A stretch of 64,000 nt of DNA, from the NCBI GenBank assembly GCA_019426215.1, contig WHWC01000104.1, positions 62,001 through 126,000 on the forward strand. The letters are read 5' to 3'. Both the position numbers and the translations under genes were made by a program. The stretch comes from Buddleja alternifolia. Its lineage: Eukaryota; Streptophyta; Magnoliopsida; Lamiales; Scrophulariaceae. A model generated the notes under the pieces. It did not search any database and had not been told where the DNA came from. It saw nothing but the letters and a program-made list of their open reading frames with translations. Positions 54,204 to 64,000 of this stretch are shown piece by piece. Position 1 is the stretch's first letter. The number at the start of each line of letters is the position of its first letter.

Positions 54204-55190
54204 TTATCTAAAACCTCTTATATATGTTGACTCTATAACCTCATTAATCTTCTTTGGCAAAATCTGAATAGTATCATAACTATCCAAAACCTCATTCATG
54301 TCATTGGAGATGATAATTTTATTTGCCTCTTCTACTTCTTCAACATACTCAGATTTTGATACTTGGGGGATGGTCTTCTCCTCTACCTCACAAATTTTAG
54401 GTACTTCCACTTTTGGAATAAGAGGTAGTAAAGATATTACGTTTTTCATAAAAATAAAACTCGTATGTATTATCTTTACCATTATGAATAGTATGCACAT
54501 CAGACTGCCAAGGCCTACCCAATAAAATATGACATGCATCTATATCCACAACATCACATGCAATTTTGTCCTTATAATATATTCCAATAGCAATAAGAAC
54601 ATAACATAGTTTAGTTACCTCTATGTTAATACCATTTTTTATCCATCCGATCTTGTAAGGTGCAGGATGTCTCTCTGTCTTTAAATGTAACTTCTGAACT
54701 AAGGATTTTGACATAATATTTTCGGTGTTGCCACTGTCAATAATCACACCAAAAATTTCCCGATTAAGATGACATCTAGTACAAAAAATATTATATCTTT
54801 AAGGGTCTTCTTCTAGATTTGGTGTGTACGACAATCGTTAAACTACACCAACAATATGATTTTTGACCTCCTTATTACTGTCAGGTGCAGCACGAGCATA
54901 CATCCCATGTAACACTGCACGATCGCCACCCATGGTAGACTGGATCAGAGGTACAACTCCTCCGCGAGACCAACCACGATTAACGTTCATGTTTCGCTAA
55001 CTTCTACAGCAACAATCGAACTACTCAACATTTTGATTGAATTAATCATCTCAGTCATGAATGCACGTTGCTCTTGTTGGAATTCAACGATTTTCCGAAG
55101 GGCCATCCTAAGATCATCGTCTGCAGTACGGGTGCTACAGTTGTCATAATTGGTCATCTCACCTCAGGCACACCGAGGCTCTTGATACCA
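54204..55190 (-). pseudogene. Ty3/gypsy gag-pol remnant with aspartic protease domain
   Basis: The minus frame 54747-54397 has the retropepsin site VIIDSGNTENIMS (D-S-G) and then CDVVDIDACHILLGRPWQSD, the conserved protease ending LLGRPW. The frame 54539-54204 continues into an acidic linker. Upstream on minus (55130-54760), broken frames include CTRCHLN, likely from the gag end. No RT or integrase is seen, so the element is truncated or deleted to the left. Protease type and PBS/LTR architecture fit a plant gypsy element, possibly a chromovirus. Confidence 0.75.
55178..55190 (-). promoter_or_regulatory. Primer binding site (initiator Met-tRNA type)
   Basis: On minus TGGTATCAAGAGC follows the LTR end (CTACGTCA) after two bases. 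It is close to TGGTATCAGAGC, the iMet tRNA complement used by many plant LTR elements. Confidence 0.75.
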
Positions 55191-55192
55191 CT

Positions 55193-55568
55193 TGACGTAG
55201 CAAAAGCGATAGATTTTAAAAGAATTGAAGAACACGTCTTCAAACTTCAAGGTAAAGATTGAGTGCACTCAAAGGATTTGCAAAAGCAAAAGTTTTCTTA
55301 TTAATTCTGAATCATCATTCTAATAACAATCTAAAAACTTATATTTATAGAAGTACTCCTCCAAATTCTACAAGGATTGTAACTCTTCTAATCTAACTTT
55401 AAAACTAATAGAACTCTTCTAACTTAACATAAATTTTAATAGTACCACTACTAAGATTTTGATAGATTTTGATTAGTTTGGTCTTGAACTTTTTCAGGTT
55501 TTTTATCGGAATCTTGAAATTTTGTATAAATCTGAGTTTTGGTGGCTTTGTAGTATATGTTCCTCACA
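55193..55568 (-). repeat. 5' LTR of the gypsy remnant (376 bp)
   Basis: On plus it begins TGACGTAGC next to the PBS and is read as ending CTCACA at 55568, i.e. TGTGAGGAACATATAC on minus. A minus-strand TATA-like CTATAAATATAAG lies near 55350-55362. The outer edge is set by the TG...CA rule only, because the second LTR is missing. Confidence 0.65.
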
Positions 55569-56180
55569 TGGTTCAATAGATTCACTCTAATGACTTTCTT
55601 GGTGAATCTAATTTCTTCTTTCTTTTGTTTTTTCCTTTTCTTTTACTGAGAGGCTTAGTGGTTTTTGTACCGTTATTTAGTTAGTGAAGATAGTGGTTTT
55701 CTCAAGTATCGTTTTTCTAAACTAATTTCTGATTTTTGGTAAGAAATTAAAGAAAAAAGAGGAAAAAGAAAAGGGAAGAAGACGCTGATTAAATCTGTGG
55801 TGAAACCTTTTTACCATAATAACATTAGTTAAGGGTTTTGGGTTTACAAAGAAATATATTCCACTGGGTAAAAATAAAAGTGATAATTCCAACTCACTTG
55901 TTGGTGTTGCAAAGATAACTTAAGGAGTTGAAAATTGGGGGGGCGGGGGGGAGGGGGTAAGTAACTGATGTTTAGGGTATAGTTCGGGGGTATATTGATT
56001 TTTTCCCTAAAAAATAACTGTTTATTAGAGAAAGAGTGAATACATTAATTTACTTGATACTATGCGAACTTATATATATTATATATCAATCATATGCACA
56101 AAACATTAATAAATAATACACAATTAAAAAAGTAGATATAAAATTACTTTTGAGCGTATAAAATGAGGATAATAACTCAT
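55569..56180. other. Intergenic sequence with G-rich tract
   Basis: No gene. Contains a G-run (GGGGGGGCGGGGGGGAGGGGG) near 55937-55957 and T-rich, AT-rich stretches. Nothing else recognised. Confidence 0.4.
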
Positions 56181-56184
56181 TAAT

Positions 56185-57480
56185 GTATGGATACAATAAA
56201 CGACATTAACCAATTTTCAGTGAGATTACATAATTCAAAGCAATCATACCTCTCAATTATATTTCCTTATATAATTGAATCCTTGGTACCATTCATGTTG
56301 CTCCATCAATTGGCTCCGGAATCCACCGAGTGCTCCAACTGTAACACCTTTGAACGCGTCCACACTTTAGATGCACCTCTAGATAGGGGAAGAGTGTCTT
56401 CATCAGTTCATCCTACACGGTTAGGATAAGACTTATGTTTCAATCCTCCTTTCTCAATACCACTCTGGTTCAAGTTTTTATTTTAATTCAGCTAGTACCG
56501 TTTTAACTAATTTATTTATCTGGGATTTTTTTAATAGGTCCTTGGCCCAAAACTCATTAATTAATTAATGTCAAATATTAATTAAAAGTTCAGCGAATTG
56601 GTTAACCCAATTAATTAAATCTTCCACTTATGAAATAATTAATTCAAGTAATTAATTTCCCTTGGCTCAACACTATACAATTACCTCAATTAATTATTAC
56701 GTTGTATCATAATTGGGTCATTAATTAACCACCAATTAATTCTTGAAGTCCACGGACCGTGTTCAAATTTCTCTACAAAGTCAATGTCTCTTCAAAAATA
56801 TAAAAATAAAAAAATCATTTCATTATGTTTTAGGCCCTTTTTTAGATGACATTAAGTTTATCGCTTAATAGTTTTCTTTTATTCATCTTTCTTTTGTTAG
56901 ACGATCGGGGAGCAAGATGGCTCATAATCTTGCCCGTTTTGCTATGGAGAACCGAGAGCCTATTCTTGGTCTCCCCTCTTTGGTAGCATTTGCTCTAGCT
57001 GCAGATTTTTTGATTGAGTAATATAATTCTATCGTTTTTTCTTCAAAAGAAAATATCTCCCAAAGTCCAACGACCCTAGACACGAATGATCTCCGATATA
57101 CCTTTCCAGTGCCTAAGTAAAAATTCTTCCATCTGACCTCCCGGGAGTTAAGGGCTTGCTTATCAGTCCAAACCCATTGGTTCGATCAATTGGCTATGCA
57201 TTGAGAAATACTAACGGGTGTTATCTGAGCAAGGATTACACACCTTGTTTGTAACCTGATTGTGGCCAGAGATTCACTTAGTCGGTAGGACTTCGAGACA
57301 ACATATGTGGTTCATTGACGCATGTATCCGTGATAGATCACATTTTGGAATCAACTGTTAAGTCACATGACCAGACTTCATGCAAAGTACCCACACGATT
57401 CACTTGGAACCATAAAGTAAATCAACAATGACAAGTTGTATACTATTCGTTTTTGTTTTTTAGAAACTGTAAACATGTAT
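56185..57480 (-). mobile_element. Probable Ty1/copia-like LTR relic, split by a LINE fragment
   Basis: Overall texture matches long copia LTRs in this window: GTGTGGACGC/GGTGCATCTA-type leader, then TTAATTAATT-rich stretches, then moderate-GC U3 text with phrases such as CCACATATGTTGTCTCGAAG and GTGACTTAACAG on minus. It is not obviously the same family as 61464-63094, and I could not match two ends. Low-confidence class call. The interruption at about 56830-57050 is a LINE 3' fragment. Confidence 0.4.
56880..57050 (+). pseudogene. 3' end of a LINE ORF2 (RNase H-type C-terminus)
   Basis: A plus-strand frame reads AHNLARFAMENREPILGLPS, then FALAADFLIE and a stop near 57018, followed by a short 3' UTR and an A-rich end (CTTCAAAAGAAAA). 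The phrase A-H-x-LARxA is typical of the C-terminal RNase H region of plant LINEs. It is a 5'-truncated insertion of about 200 bases. Unlike this fragment, the LINE at 3968-8710 lacks an RNase H, so the two are different families. Confidence 0.6.
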
Positions 57481-57554
57481 TATATAGTTTCCCTGGGACT
57501 CTCACCACTACAAATTTACACAAGATAATGTTCCATATACTTTTCACTATGTTA

Positions 57555-58085
57555 GTAGTATCTTTTTATCTATATTAAAGAGCATATGGTTTCTTTCCAT
57601 CCCCACACTAGACACAATGGCAGCAAAAATGGTCCTCTTTTTGAACTAAGAATTGATTTCCCCTGACTGATTTTTCCCATCCATTGTACTACGTGGCTCC
57701 AGTCATCATATCAGCATTTAATATCCAGTTTCCCCAAATACTTAGGAAATATTTCGTGTAAACTTTCACTGGAAAAACAAGTGGTCTCGGCTCTCTACCT
57801 CCCTTGCACAGAGTAAGCACAAATCATCCTTAATGGTCCTTCATTTACTAACTCTGTCTTTGGTTTTCAACCGATTAAGCATAGCCAGCCAGAAGACAAA
57901 TCGATGTCTTGTAACAAGACCCTTACCCTAAACAACATTTTTCCACAACACCTCATCAACATATTCCATGGCAAAGTCATAGGCTTGATGAATTGAGAAT
58001 TTGCCATATCTCCATTTATTTTGCACTATATCCATTGCCTCAAGAAACTTATCCCAAATCCCAATCGGTCTTTTCCAAAACCAAG
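57555..58085 (-). pseudogene. LINE ORF2 remnant, zf-RVT region
   Basis: On minus from about 58080 the frames read KRPIGIWDKFLEAMDIVQNK, GKFSIHQAYDFAMEYVDEVL, then RHRFVFWLAMLNRLKTKDRV and DDLCLLCAREVESRDHLFFQ. These are the hallmarks of the zf-RVT domain after the RT of plant L1 elements. Several stops interrupt it. The right edge touches an ankyrin fragment on plus at about 58090. Confidence 0.8.
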
Positions 58086-58089
58086 AAAC

Positions 58090-58210
58090 ACGAAAGTAGC
58101 AGTCATGTTGGTGAATAGAAACCCTGATAAACTATATTTTACAATTTATGGGTTTCGATTACCAGTCCAATTAGCTGTCATGTATGGCCACAAGGACACA
58201 CTTGTATACT
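58090..58210 (+). pseudogene. Ankyrin-repeat gene fragment
   Basis: The plus frame reads VAVMLVNRNPDKLYFTIYG, then FRLPVQLAVMYGHKDTLVYL, an ankyrin repeat of the ITN1-like type. It is cut on the left by LINE sequence and on the right by the LTR starting at 58211, after the codons for VYL. It is on the opposite strand from the ankyrin gene at 8912-16933 and covers the repeat after that gene's exon 2 block. It points to a second family member destroyed by insertions. Confidence 0.65.
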
Positions 58211-58817
58211 TGATATCTGATCTAGGTCGGAAATTAACTCTATCCATACTCAGTCTGGATGACCTCGTAAGACAAACTAAACACAAATAAATCAAGATTA
58301 TAGACTACACTCGAGATACCAAACTGCCTACGTACCTTTCGGGGATCAAGTCTAACGTAGTTCCAAATTATCAAGTCGTTTACCCATTATATGATTATCC
58401 TAATTTATATTAATGAGATCGTATTGTCAAGTCTTAGTCTAAATCACGACTCTATGACCGAGCTAACGAGAGTATTAAATGCTTAGATTCCAGCCCCCTT
58501 ACTCTTCATAAATGCGGGTATTTATAGTATTCCTGTAATTGGGCAATCACTGTTGCTCCCACCTTTAGGATGATACCATGTGTCCTAGATATGCGGCAAG
58601 GATCATACTTCATCGGGTCGGGTTCTGGGTCAACCCGATCCAAATAAGAAAAAATATGCGGATCTTGTAGTGTTTTGTTATTATAGACCTTACTAGGGAT
58701 CTTCGGGCAAATTTAAAACATATGAGACATAACCTTACTTATGACTCGTATGTATTAGCGAGGCTAACGATTCAACGATGCACTGTGGATTGTTCATCAC
58801 TCCTTTTTGGCATATCA
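58211..58817 (-). repeat. 3' LTR of the second Tat-like element (607 bp)
   Basis: Starts TGATATCTGATC and ends GGCATATCA, with the terminal inverted repeat TGATAT. A minus TATA-like CTATAAATAC is at plus 58519-58527. TTGTTCCCCAC just right of the end reads GTGGGGAACAA on minus, a plausible polypurine tract. It interrupts the ankyrin fragment. Confidence 0.7.
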
Positions 58818-59295
58818 TTGTTCCCCACTTCGTTAGTGATAACGAAAATTTTCTATTTTATATGGAATTTCAGAAATCAGTGACGAATTAACTAGTGTAT
58901 AAGCAACAGACAAGCGCATTAAATGCTTTGACACCTTTACATGTGCTGCAGTAATAATTACTTCTAATAATTACTTCTGATAACTATCATTCCTGAGAGG
59001 ACACAATTGATTCGAAATGTCTCCTCGTTTAAGCCGTTAGATCAAACATTTTTGAATTGATCCGAGTCGTTCATACTTGGTTTTTACCCTACTATATAAA
59101 TTATTCAGAATTCACCCCATTTACCACATCTGACTTTCAGAGAGGAAATCGCTATCTGCTTCGTAGAACAAGAATTAATTTAGTATCGATGTTCATACGC
59201 ATCGTTCGCTGGTTTAGGGTTGTTATTCATTTGCCTCCTTTGTCGATTCTTCTTAGGTATAATCTCTTCTCTCATCCTTTTATTTTCTATATATC
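58818..59295 (+). promoter_or_regulatory. Spacer and probable promoter/leader of the antisense gene
   Basis: A plus-strand CTATATAAATTATTC near 59091-59105 looks like a TATA box. Pyrimidine-rich leader text follows (CACATCTGACTTTCAGAGAG, CTTCTCTCATCCTTTTATTT) up to the ATG at 59299. It parallels the CTCTTCATCTTCTTCGAG leader of the first Tat element. Confidence 0.5.
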
Positions 59296-61463
59296 ATGGC
59301 CTTAGATCCTAGCGAAGAAATCGTAGATATCTTAGGGGATTCCGATATAGAAGAGGGTCTCGAGCCTATAGGTCAAACTCGTAGTGTAATCCATAGAGTT
59401 GATAGCAGTTCAGAGGGTAGTTCTGATTCTAATTCGGAGGGAGATAATTCCGACACAAGTGAGGAAGGGAATCCTAATAGTTTGGGGGGTGCATTCGAGG
59501 TAGGGGAGTCGGCCATCCAGGACCAGGATAGACCAGCCTCTTATGCTGATTACGAGGGTGGGGACGACCCTAACTCTAACTTATTCCTAAGTCTTCCACA
59601 TATACATCGTATTTCCTGGTTGCAAATAGTATCTTCCCTAAACGAAGCTAAGGTAGATGACCTAAGAGCTAGGTATTACATCCCCTCAGACTATCGAATT
59701 CAAATTCCCGGCCCGACAGATCGTTTCCAACGACCTCCGTAGGTTTTTGCACTTTCCACATTGCACACCTAATGGAAGGTCTTAGGTTTCCTCTTCATCT
59801 CACCATTATCTCCATTTTACAATTTCTCTGAGTATGTCCGACCCAACTTTTACCAAATTCATATAGACATCTCATATACTTTATCATTTTAATGATTGCT
59901 CATGATACTCCTGCCGATATCGCAAATTTTGTTCGTTTTTTCATATTGAATCGATATCCCATGCCCAGCAAATTAGGTTTTTACTTCCTCTCACCCCAAA
60001 AACATTGCCGAGTCCAAGCTTATCTCAAATTTTCTTTCGGGTCAGGGAAAGATAAATATTTTTTTATTGCTCCTCCAATCGGCTAATCATTGTCAGTAAG
60101 TCGTAAGTGGAATTTAAATGTCCCTACGAAGTTCATAGGTGTTAGAAATCCCACCATAACACTCGAAAATTAAATAAAATCCTTGAACGGTACTACAAGA
60201 CTTCTGTGACCCATGAATTCGTTTTACGAGCTTGTGGGCTCACCGCTGCCAACGTTAGTCCCATTAATTGACACTGGTAAGACAATATGCATCTTGCATT
60301 TATTATCATTTTAATATATAAGATTCCTACATTTGCTAACTCTTGTAGGAATGGCGACTCATAAAGCTCGAATGAGCCAAAAGTTGATTGATGAACAAGA
60401 AGCTCAGAAGAAGGCTTTGGTCATGGCTCGAAAATAGAGGGCAGGTCCTAGTCAAACTTAGAGGACCTCGATTCAAATAATCGAGACAGATGATCCTCAA
60501 ATAAACCAATCCACAACCCGAATCAGAACTACTCCCTCTGGAAGTCAGGTCCCTAATGTCCAGATGTCAGATGTGACTGACTTTGTATCCGCACTGTCGG
60601 CTCAACCCTTGATCTCTATGATGGCAGCTTGTGCCCTCTACAAAGAAAACACATCCTGAGCCCGACACTAGCTAGCTTCCTCCCTCGTCATCTCGTGTTC
60701 CTCTAGCTCCAGTTTCTACCCCATTAACTTCAAAAGTTCCACCTCGGTCACTGTGACCAGAAGGTTCGAAAGCTGAAATCCTGGAGGCCACGGACAAGTT
60801 AGAATCACTTCGCCTTCAGGATTACATGGAGTACAACACTGTAGACCATCTGAGTCTATGAACTGATTCTACGCCACTCAGTCCGAAGTGGCGTATTTAC
60901 GAGGTTAGCAGTGTACTCGGTCTAGAGGGTTCAAGCACGGCCCTCGAAATGATGAGCCGTACACTGCTAACTCGTGCTAAGCTCGCGATGATGGCACATA
61001 CCCACCCTTGGGTAGAAAAACATGCATTTGCCCTCTTATCTAAGGTAGATGTATTCATTTGTTCACTTCCATTTAGTTCGTTCCTTACATAGACTTTCTG
61101 ATCTAACTTCTTACTGTAGATTTCAGCTTGCCTTATGCATCTATCAACTCATGCTGAATAGTGCTCATCATAAGGACATCGACTCATCCTCTGAGAAGGA
61201 ACTTGTTGATTATAAGGAGCAGGTGGCAGCCGAGTTGAAATCGTACGAACTGGATCGCAACAAAACTTCTTCAATCCAGTCCGAGCTTGATACGATCTGT
61301 AAAAGTTTGGATGTTGAGAAGGCCAAATCTACTCAGTTGCAAACGGACAAAATGAGACTTCAAGCAAAGAATGCAGAGCTAAAGAGGAAGCTTCTTGAAT
61401 TCGAGGGAGTGTTAAACTCGGAACGTCATAAGGCTTATGAACTGGGAGCCAAAGAGTTCATAT
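59296..61463 (+). pseudogene. Antisense accessory gene, Transposase_28 ('putative gypsy type transposon')-like with coiled coil
   Basis: The ATG at 59299 opens MALDPSEEIVDILGDSDIEE, an acidic Ser/Asp/Glu-rich stretch, then LNEAKVDDLRARYYIPSDYR and IQIPGPTDRFQRPP. A frame change near 59740 continues as LMEGLRFPLH. This '...LRxxYxIPxxxRxxxPxPxxR...PxxGFxxx...GLRxPLHP' pattern is that of Transposase_28 proteins (family knowledge, by eye). Downstream exon-like pieces include 60353-60437 after TTGTAG. 61140-61463 encodes a long coiled coil (ELVDYKEQVAAELKSYELD, LQTDKMRLQAKNAELKRKL). The gene is cut by the copia LTR at 61464. It has several stops and its function is unknown. Confidence 0.6.
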
Positions 61464-63094
61464 TGTTAGGAATCCCGTACAGTAAAAACAGAGAATTGCA
61501 GCGGAAGATTTTGAGGATTCCTGCCGGTAGATCACAAAAATAGATCTGATGATTTTTCATGGGTTTCGCGAATTTTAGAATAAATAAACATACCCTTTTG
61601 ATTCGTTTATTGATTATGTAGAACAGCAATCCTTCAAGGGCTCCTATCTCTAAAGCTTCACGCGAAACGAGCCTTCCAAAGATCCCAAAACTCTTCCTTC
61701 TTTAACAATGGCGGACGGCTAGAGAGGAGAGAGTTCTTTTCTTTTTGTGGGTTTTGTTCCACTGTAGGAGTCCTATTTAAACTCAAGTAGCTTGTGGAAC
61801 AAGTTGGAGGCTACTCCAAAAAGCCCTAGAGTGGCCGCCCCCTTAGGGTTGCCTTGGACTGGGTGGGCTTTTAATTTGCTTGTGCAATTTCTAGCCCTTC
61901 TGTATATATTTAAATTTAAATCCAATTTAAATATAATATATATACTATTAATTAATTCTAATTAATTAATATACTAATTAAATAATTTAATCTAATCTAA
62001 TGAAATTAATTATTTAATTAATTGATTTAATTTAATTAAATCAATCAGTCCATTTAATTTTTTCTAAAATATTTACACAAACAGATACATCCCGCTCGTT
62101 TGTTATAGCGGGACTCTTTAGGTTCGTCTCAATTGGCAAAGGGAGGAATTACCTAAGGATGTGAGTGTCACCTAGCCAGACCCGTGGACTCACATCGTAA
62201 CCCAATTGAGTACGAAATGAATGAATCATTTTACGAACCTCTTGATCATAAATGCCGTATGAGTATAAGCTCTTCACTAACGTATCCCGATCAAGTGAGA
62301 GTAATGGAAAATGTCAAACTCACTAAACTTGATACTGTGCATTAGATTATATCATAATGAAATTACTAAACTACCCTCAATGTCCCACATGAGTTAGTTG
62401 TTATGCTTTGGCCAAAGACTTATAATTTCATTAGCTTATAATCGCACAGGATACTTTCTCGTTTACTATCGAGACAGTGAATCCCATCTTGGCGATCACT
62501 GATCAACTGCTACTTGTCTCATTGATATCGCACTTCGAGGTCGACCCCACCGACGGGTGATATGGGCCTAACTACTCTGGTAACAGATCCAATAATACTA
62601 GATCATTGATCATGAACCCTTAGGTCTAAGGCTCACGCATACTATTATGATCAGTAATCCAATCATTGACAGTCACTGAGTAAATACCCATGTGATCGGA
62701 TTACTACGAGCCGTGTTCGAATATGTCAATTCCATTGACATATCTATGATACTTGCTCCCACTATCCCTATAGTGTTCGACTGGCACTCATCGACAAAGC
62801 ATGTGTCATACAAGTCGAATCTTAATGCCCAATCAAGATTCTTTGACTTGCGAACCCTTTTAAGTGATAAGGTGTAAGACTCTTCCCATGCCACGTCTTT
62901 ATTCCGTAAAGGGCAAAGAGTCAAACCTTTATTCACATGGACTATATGTTCAATACTTATTTTGATGCCGTAAAGATTTATATGAACAAAATATAAATGC
63001 CTTTATTAATTTCTTTTCAATAGTTTGTACAACATAATTAGATACCCTAATCTAACTATTAGTCCTCATTGGCATCTTGGGCATATACCTAACA
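61464..63094 (-). repeat. 3' LTR of a Ty1/copia element (1,631 bp)
   Basis: On plus it begins TGTTAGGAATCCC and ends GGGCATATACCTAACA, with the terminal inverted repeat TGTTAGG/CCTAACA. Its reverse complement matches the LTR at 222-1429. A minus TATA-like TTTAAATAGG lies near 61771-61782. The long LTR and AT-rich R/U3 blocks resemble Angela/SIRE-size copia elements, but the lineage is not certain. It inserted into the coiled-coil exon of the Tat-like aORF. The right TSD is outside the window. Confidence 0.88.
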
Positions 63095-63107
63095 ATCTCC
63101 CACTTGC
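63095..63107 (-). promoter_or_regulatory. Polypurine tract of the copia element
   Basis: On minus CAAGTGGGAGATT immediately precedes the LTR start TGTTAGG. This is the classic plant copia arrangement. Confidence 0.85.
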
Positions 63108-64000
63108 ACTTAATGCCAATCATTTTGGTATCTTATACCCATCTTTTCAAGATGTTGCTCTAGCACCGTCTGCGCTAATGGCTTAGTGAGTGGGCCAGCT
63201 ACGTTATCCGCTGAGGCTATTTTCTGCACGGCGATGTCGCCTCTTTCAACGATTTCTCAAATTATGTGATATTTCCTCTCTATGTGTTTGGATTTGTTGA
63301 GATACCTTGGTACCTTTGCTTGCACGATGGCTCCGTTGTTGTCACACCATTGTGGCAACGAAAGCTCCATGCTAGGAACAACTTGAAGATGAGTAATGAA
63401 CTTCTTTATCCAAACAGCCTCCTTGGCCGCCTCCGAGGCTGCCACATATTCAGCTTTGGTGGTCGAATCGGCAGTTGTACTTTGATTGGAACTTTTCCAA
63501 GACGCTGCTCCATCGTTTAAAGTGAATATGAACCCAGAAGTGGATTTTTGGTCATCGATGTCAGATTGAAAATCTGAATCAGTATAACCATCCACTTTCA
63601 TTTCTCCATTGCCATATGTGAGGATCATATCTTTAGTTCTTCTCAAGTACTTTAAGATTGATTTCACGGCCATCCAATGTTTTTTGCATGGGTTAGCTTA
63701 GCTTGAAACCTACTTACCACGCTCACAGCGTATGCAAGATCTGGTCTCGTGCATAACATCGCGTACATAAGACTTCCCACTGCCGAGGCATAGGGGATGG
63801 CACTCATTTCTCTTCAATCTTCCTCACTTTGAGGACTCATCTTTTTGGAGAGATGAATTCCATGTCTCATGGGCAAAAGACCTCTTTTAGAATTTTCCAT
63901 CCCAAATCGCTTTAGGACCTTTTCTAAGTAGAGGGCTTGGGAGAGAGCTATTGTCTTATTCGATCTATCCTTGTAGATTCGAATTCCTAGGACATAGGTG
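63108..64000 (-). pseudogene. Ty1/copia pol, RT C-terminus and RNase H, continuing past the window
   Basis: From the right edge the minus frames read SQALYLEKVLKRFGMENSKR and SAVGSLMYAMLCTRPDLAYA, typical of the end of copia RT. 63673-63257 is the RNase H: YTDSDFQSDIDDQKSTSG with the Asp, STTKAEYVAASEAAKEAVW with the Glu, CDNNGAI with the next Asp, and a KHIERKYH ending. A stop near 63815 and a frame change near 63680 break it. The remaining pol and the 5' LTR lie beyond 64000. Confidence 0.9.

Larger units (their letters stand above)
58211..61463 (-). mobile_element. Second Tat-like LTR retrotransposon, left part only
   Basis: The LTR (58211-58817) is followed on plus by an antisense accessory gene (59296-61463), the same architecture as the Tat element at 18230-40799. 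The remainder, including pol, would lie to the right but is cut off by the copia element starting at 61464. Orientation is inferred from the LTR TATA box and PPT. Assignment to Tat rests on this architecture and on the aORF type, as no pol is visible. Confidence 0.6.

Overview
The window looks like plant nuclear DNA, most likely from a eudicot (inference). The evidence is AT-rich introns with canonical GT/AG junctions, a spliced ankyrin-repeat gene of the ITN1/ACD6 type, and plant-specific transposon families. Nearly everything else is nested transposable elements (TEs), many of them decayed. I see no bacterial-style operon, CRISPR array, rRNA or ordinary tRNA gene.

Layout. 1-221: 3' end of a CACTA transposon. 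222-1429: end of a Ty1/copia LTR. 1430-3540: AT-rich, unassigned. 3541-8725: a decayed L1-type LINE that appears to sit inside a palindromic MITE. 8912-16933 (minus): three in-frame exons of an ankyrin gene. Its introns hold three more foldback MITEs, a long inverted-repeat element, a 391-bp mini-CACTA (TSD AGA) and a foldback MULE (10-bp TSD). 17005-17898: upstream DNA duplicated at 51.6-53.0 kb. 18230-40799: a minus-strand Ty3/gypsy Tat-lineage retrotransposon. Its left LTR is split by a 9.3-kb CACTA element (18338-27676, TSD TAT), and the intact right LTR preserves the empty site. 42304-47485: a second CACTA, internally deleted. 48792-49872: a solo LTR with TSD GTTAG. 51.6-53.7 kb: the duplicated segment, with a MULE-type MITE, a tRNA-derived SINE and a polyadenylated retroposon. 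54.2-55.6 kb: gypsy remnant with PBS and LTR. 56.2-58.1 kb: LTR-like DNA and two LINE fragments. 58.1-58.2 kb: a second ankyrin fragment. 58211-61463: the left end of a second Tat-like element. 61464-64000: a Ty1/copia element running off the window.

How the parts relate. The first CACTA carries a TNPD-type transposase and a 12-exon second gene joining a Ptta/En/Spm-type transposase domain to a Ulp1/C48-like cysteine protease. The second CACTA has lost exactly the transposase block, keeps a decayed second gene and has lost the catalytic Cys, so it looks like a trans-dependent derivative. Both Tat-like elements carry an antisense, intron-containing gene between pol and the 3' LTR. In the first it resembles a plant mobile domain protein. 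In the second it resembles the 'putative gypsy type transposon' (Transposase_28) family with a C-terminal coiled coil. These two layers, accessory host-like genes on CACTA and on Tat elements, are the most interesting content.

Limits. All family calls are by eye. Element edges supported by TSDs or matching LTRs are exact to a few bases; others are approximate.
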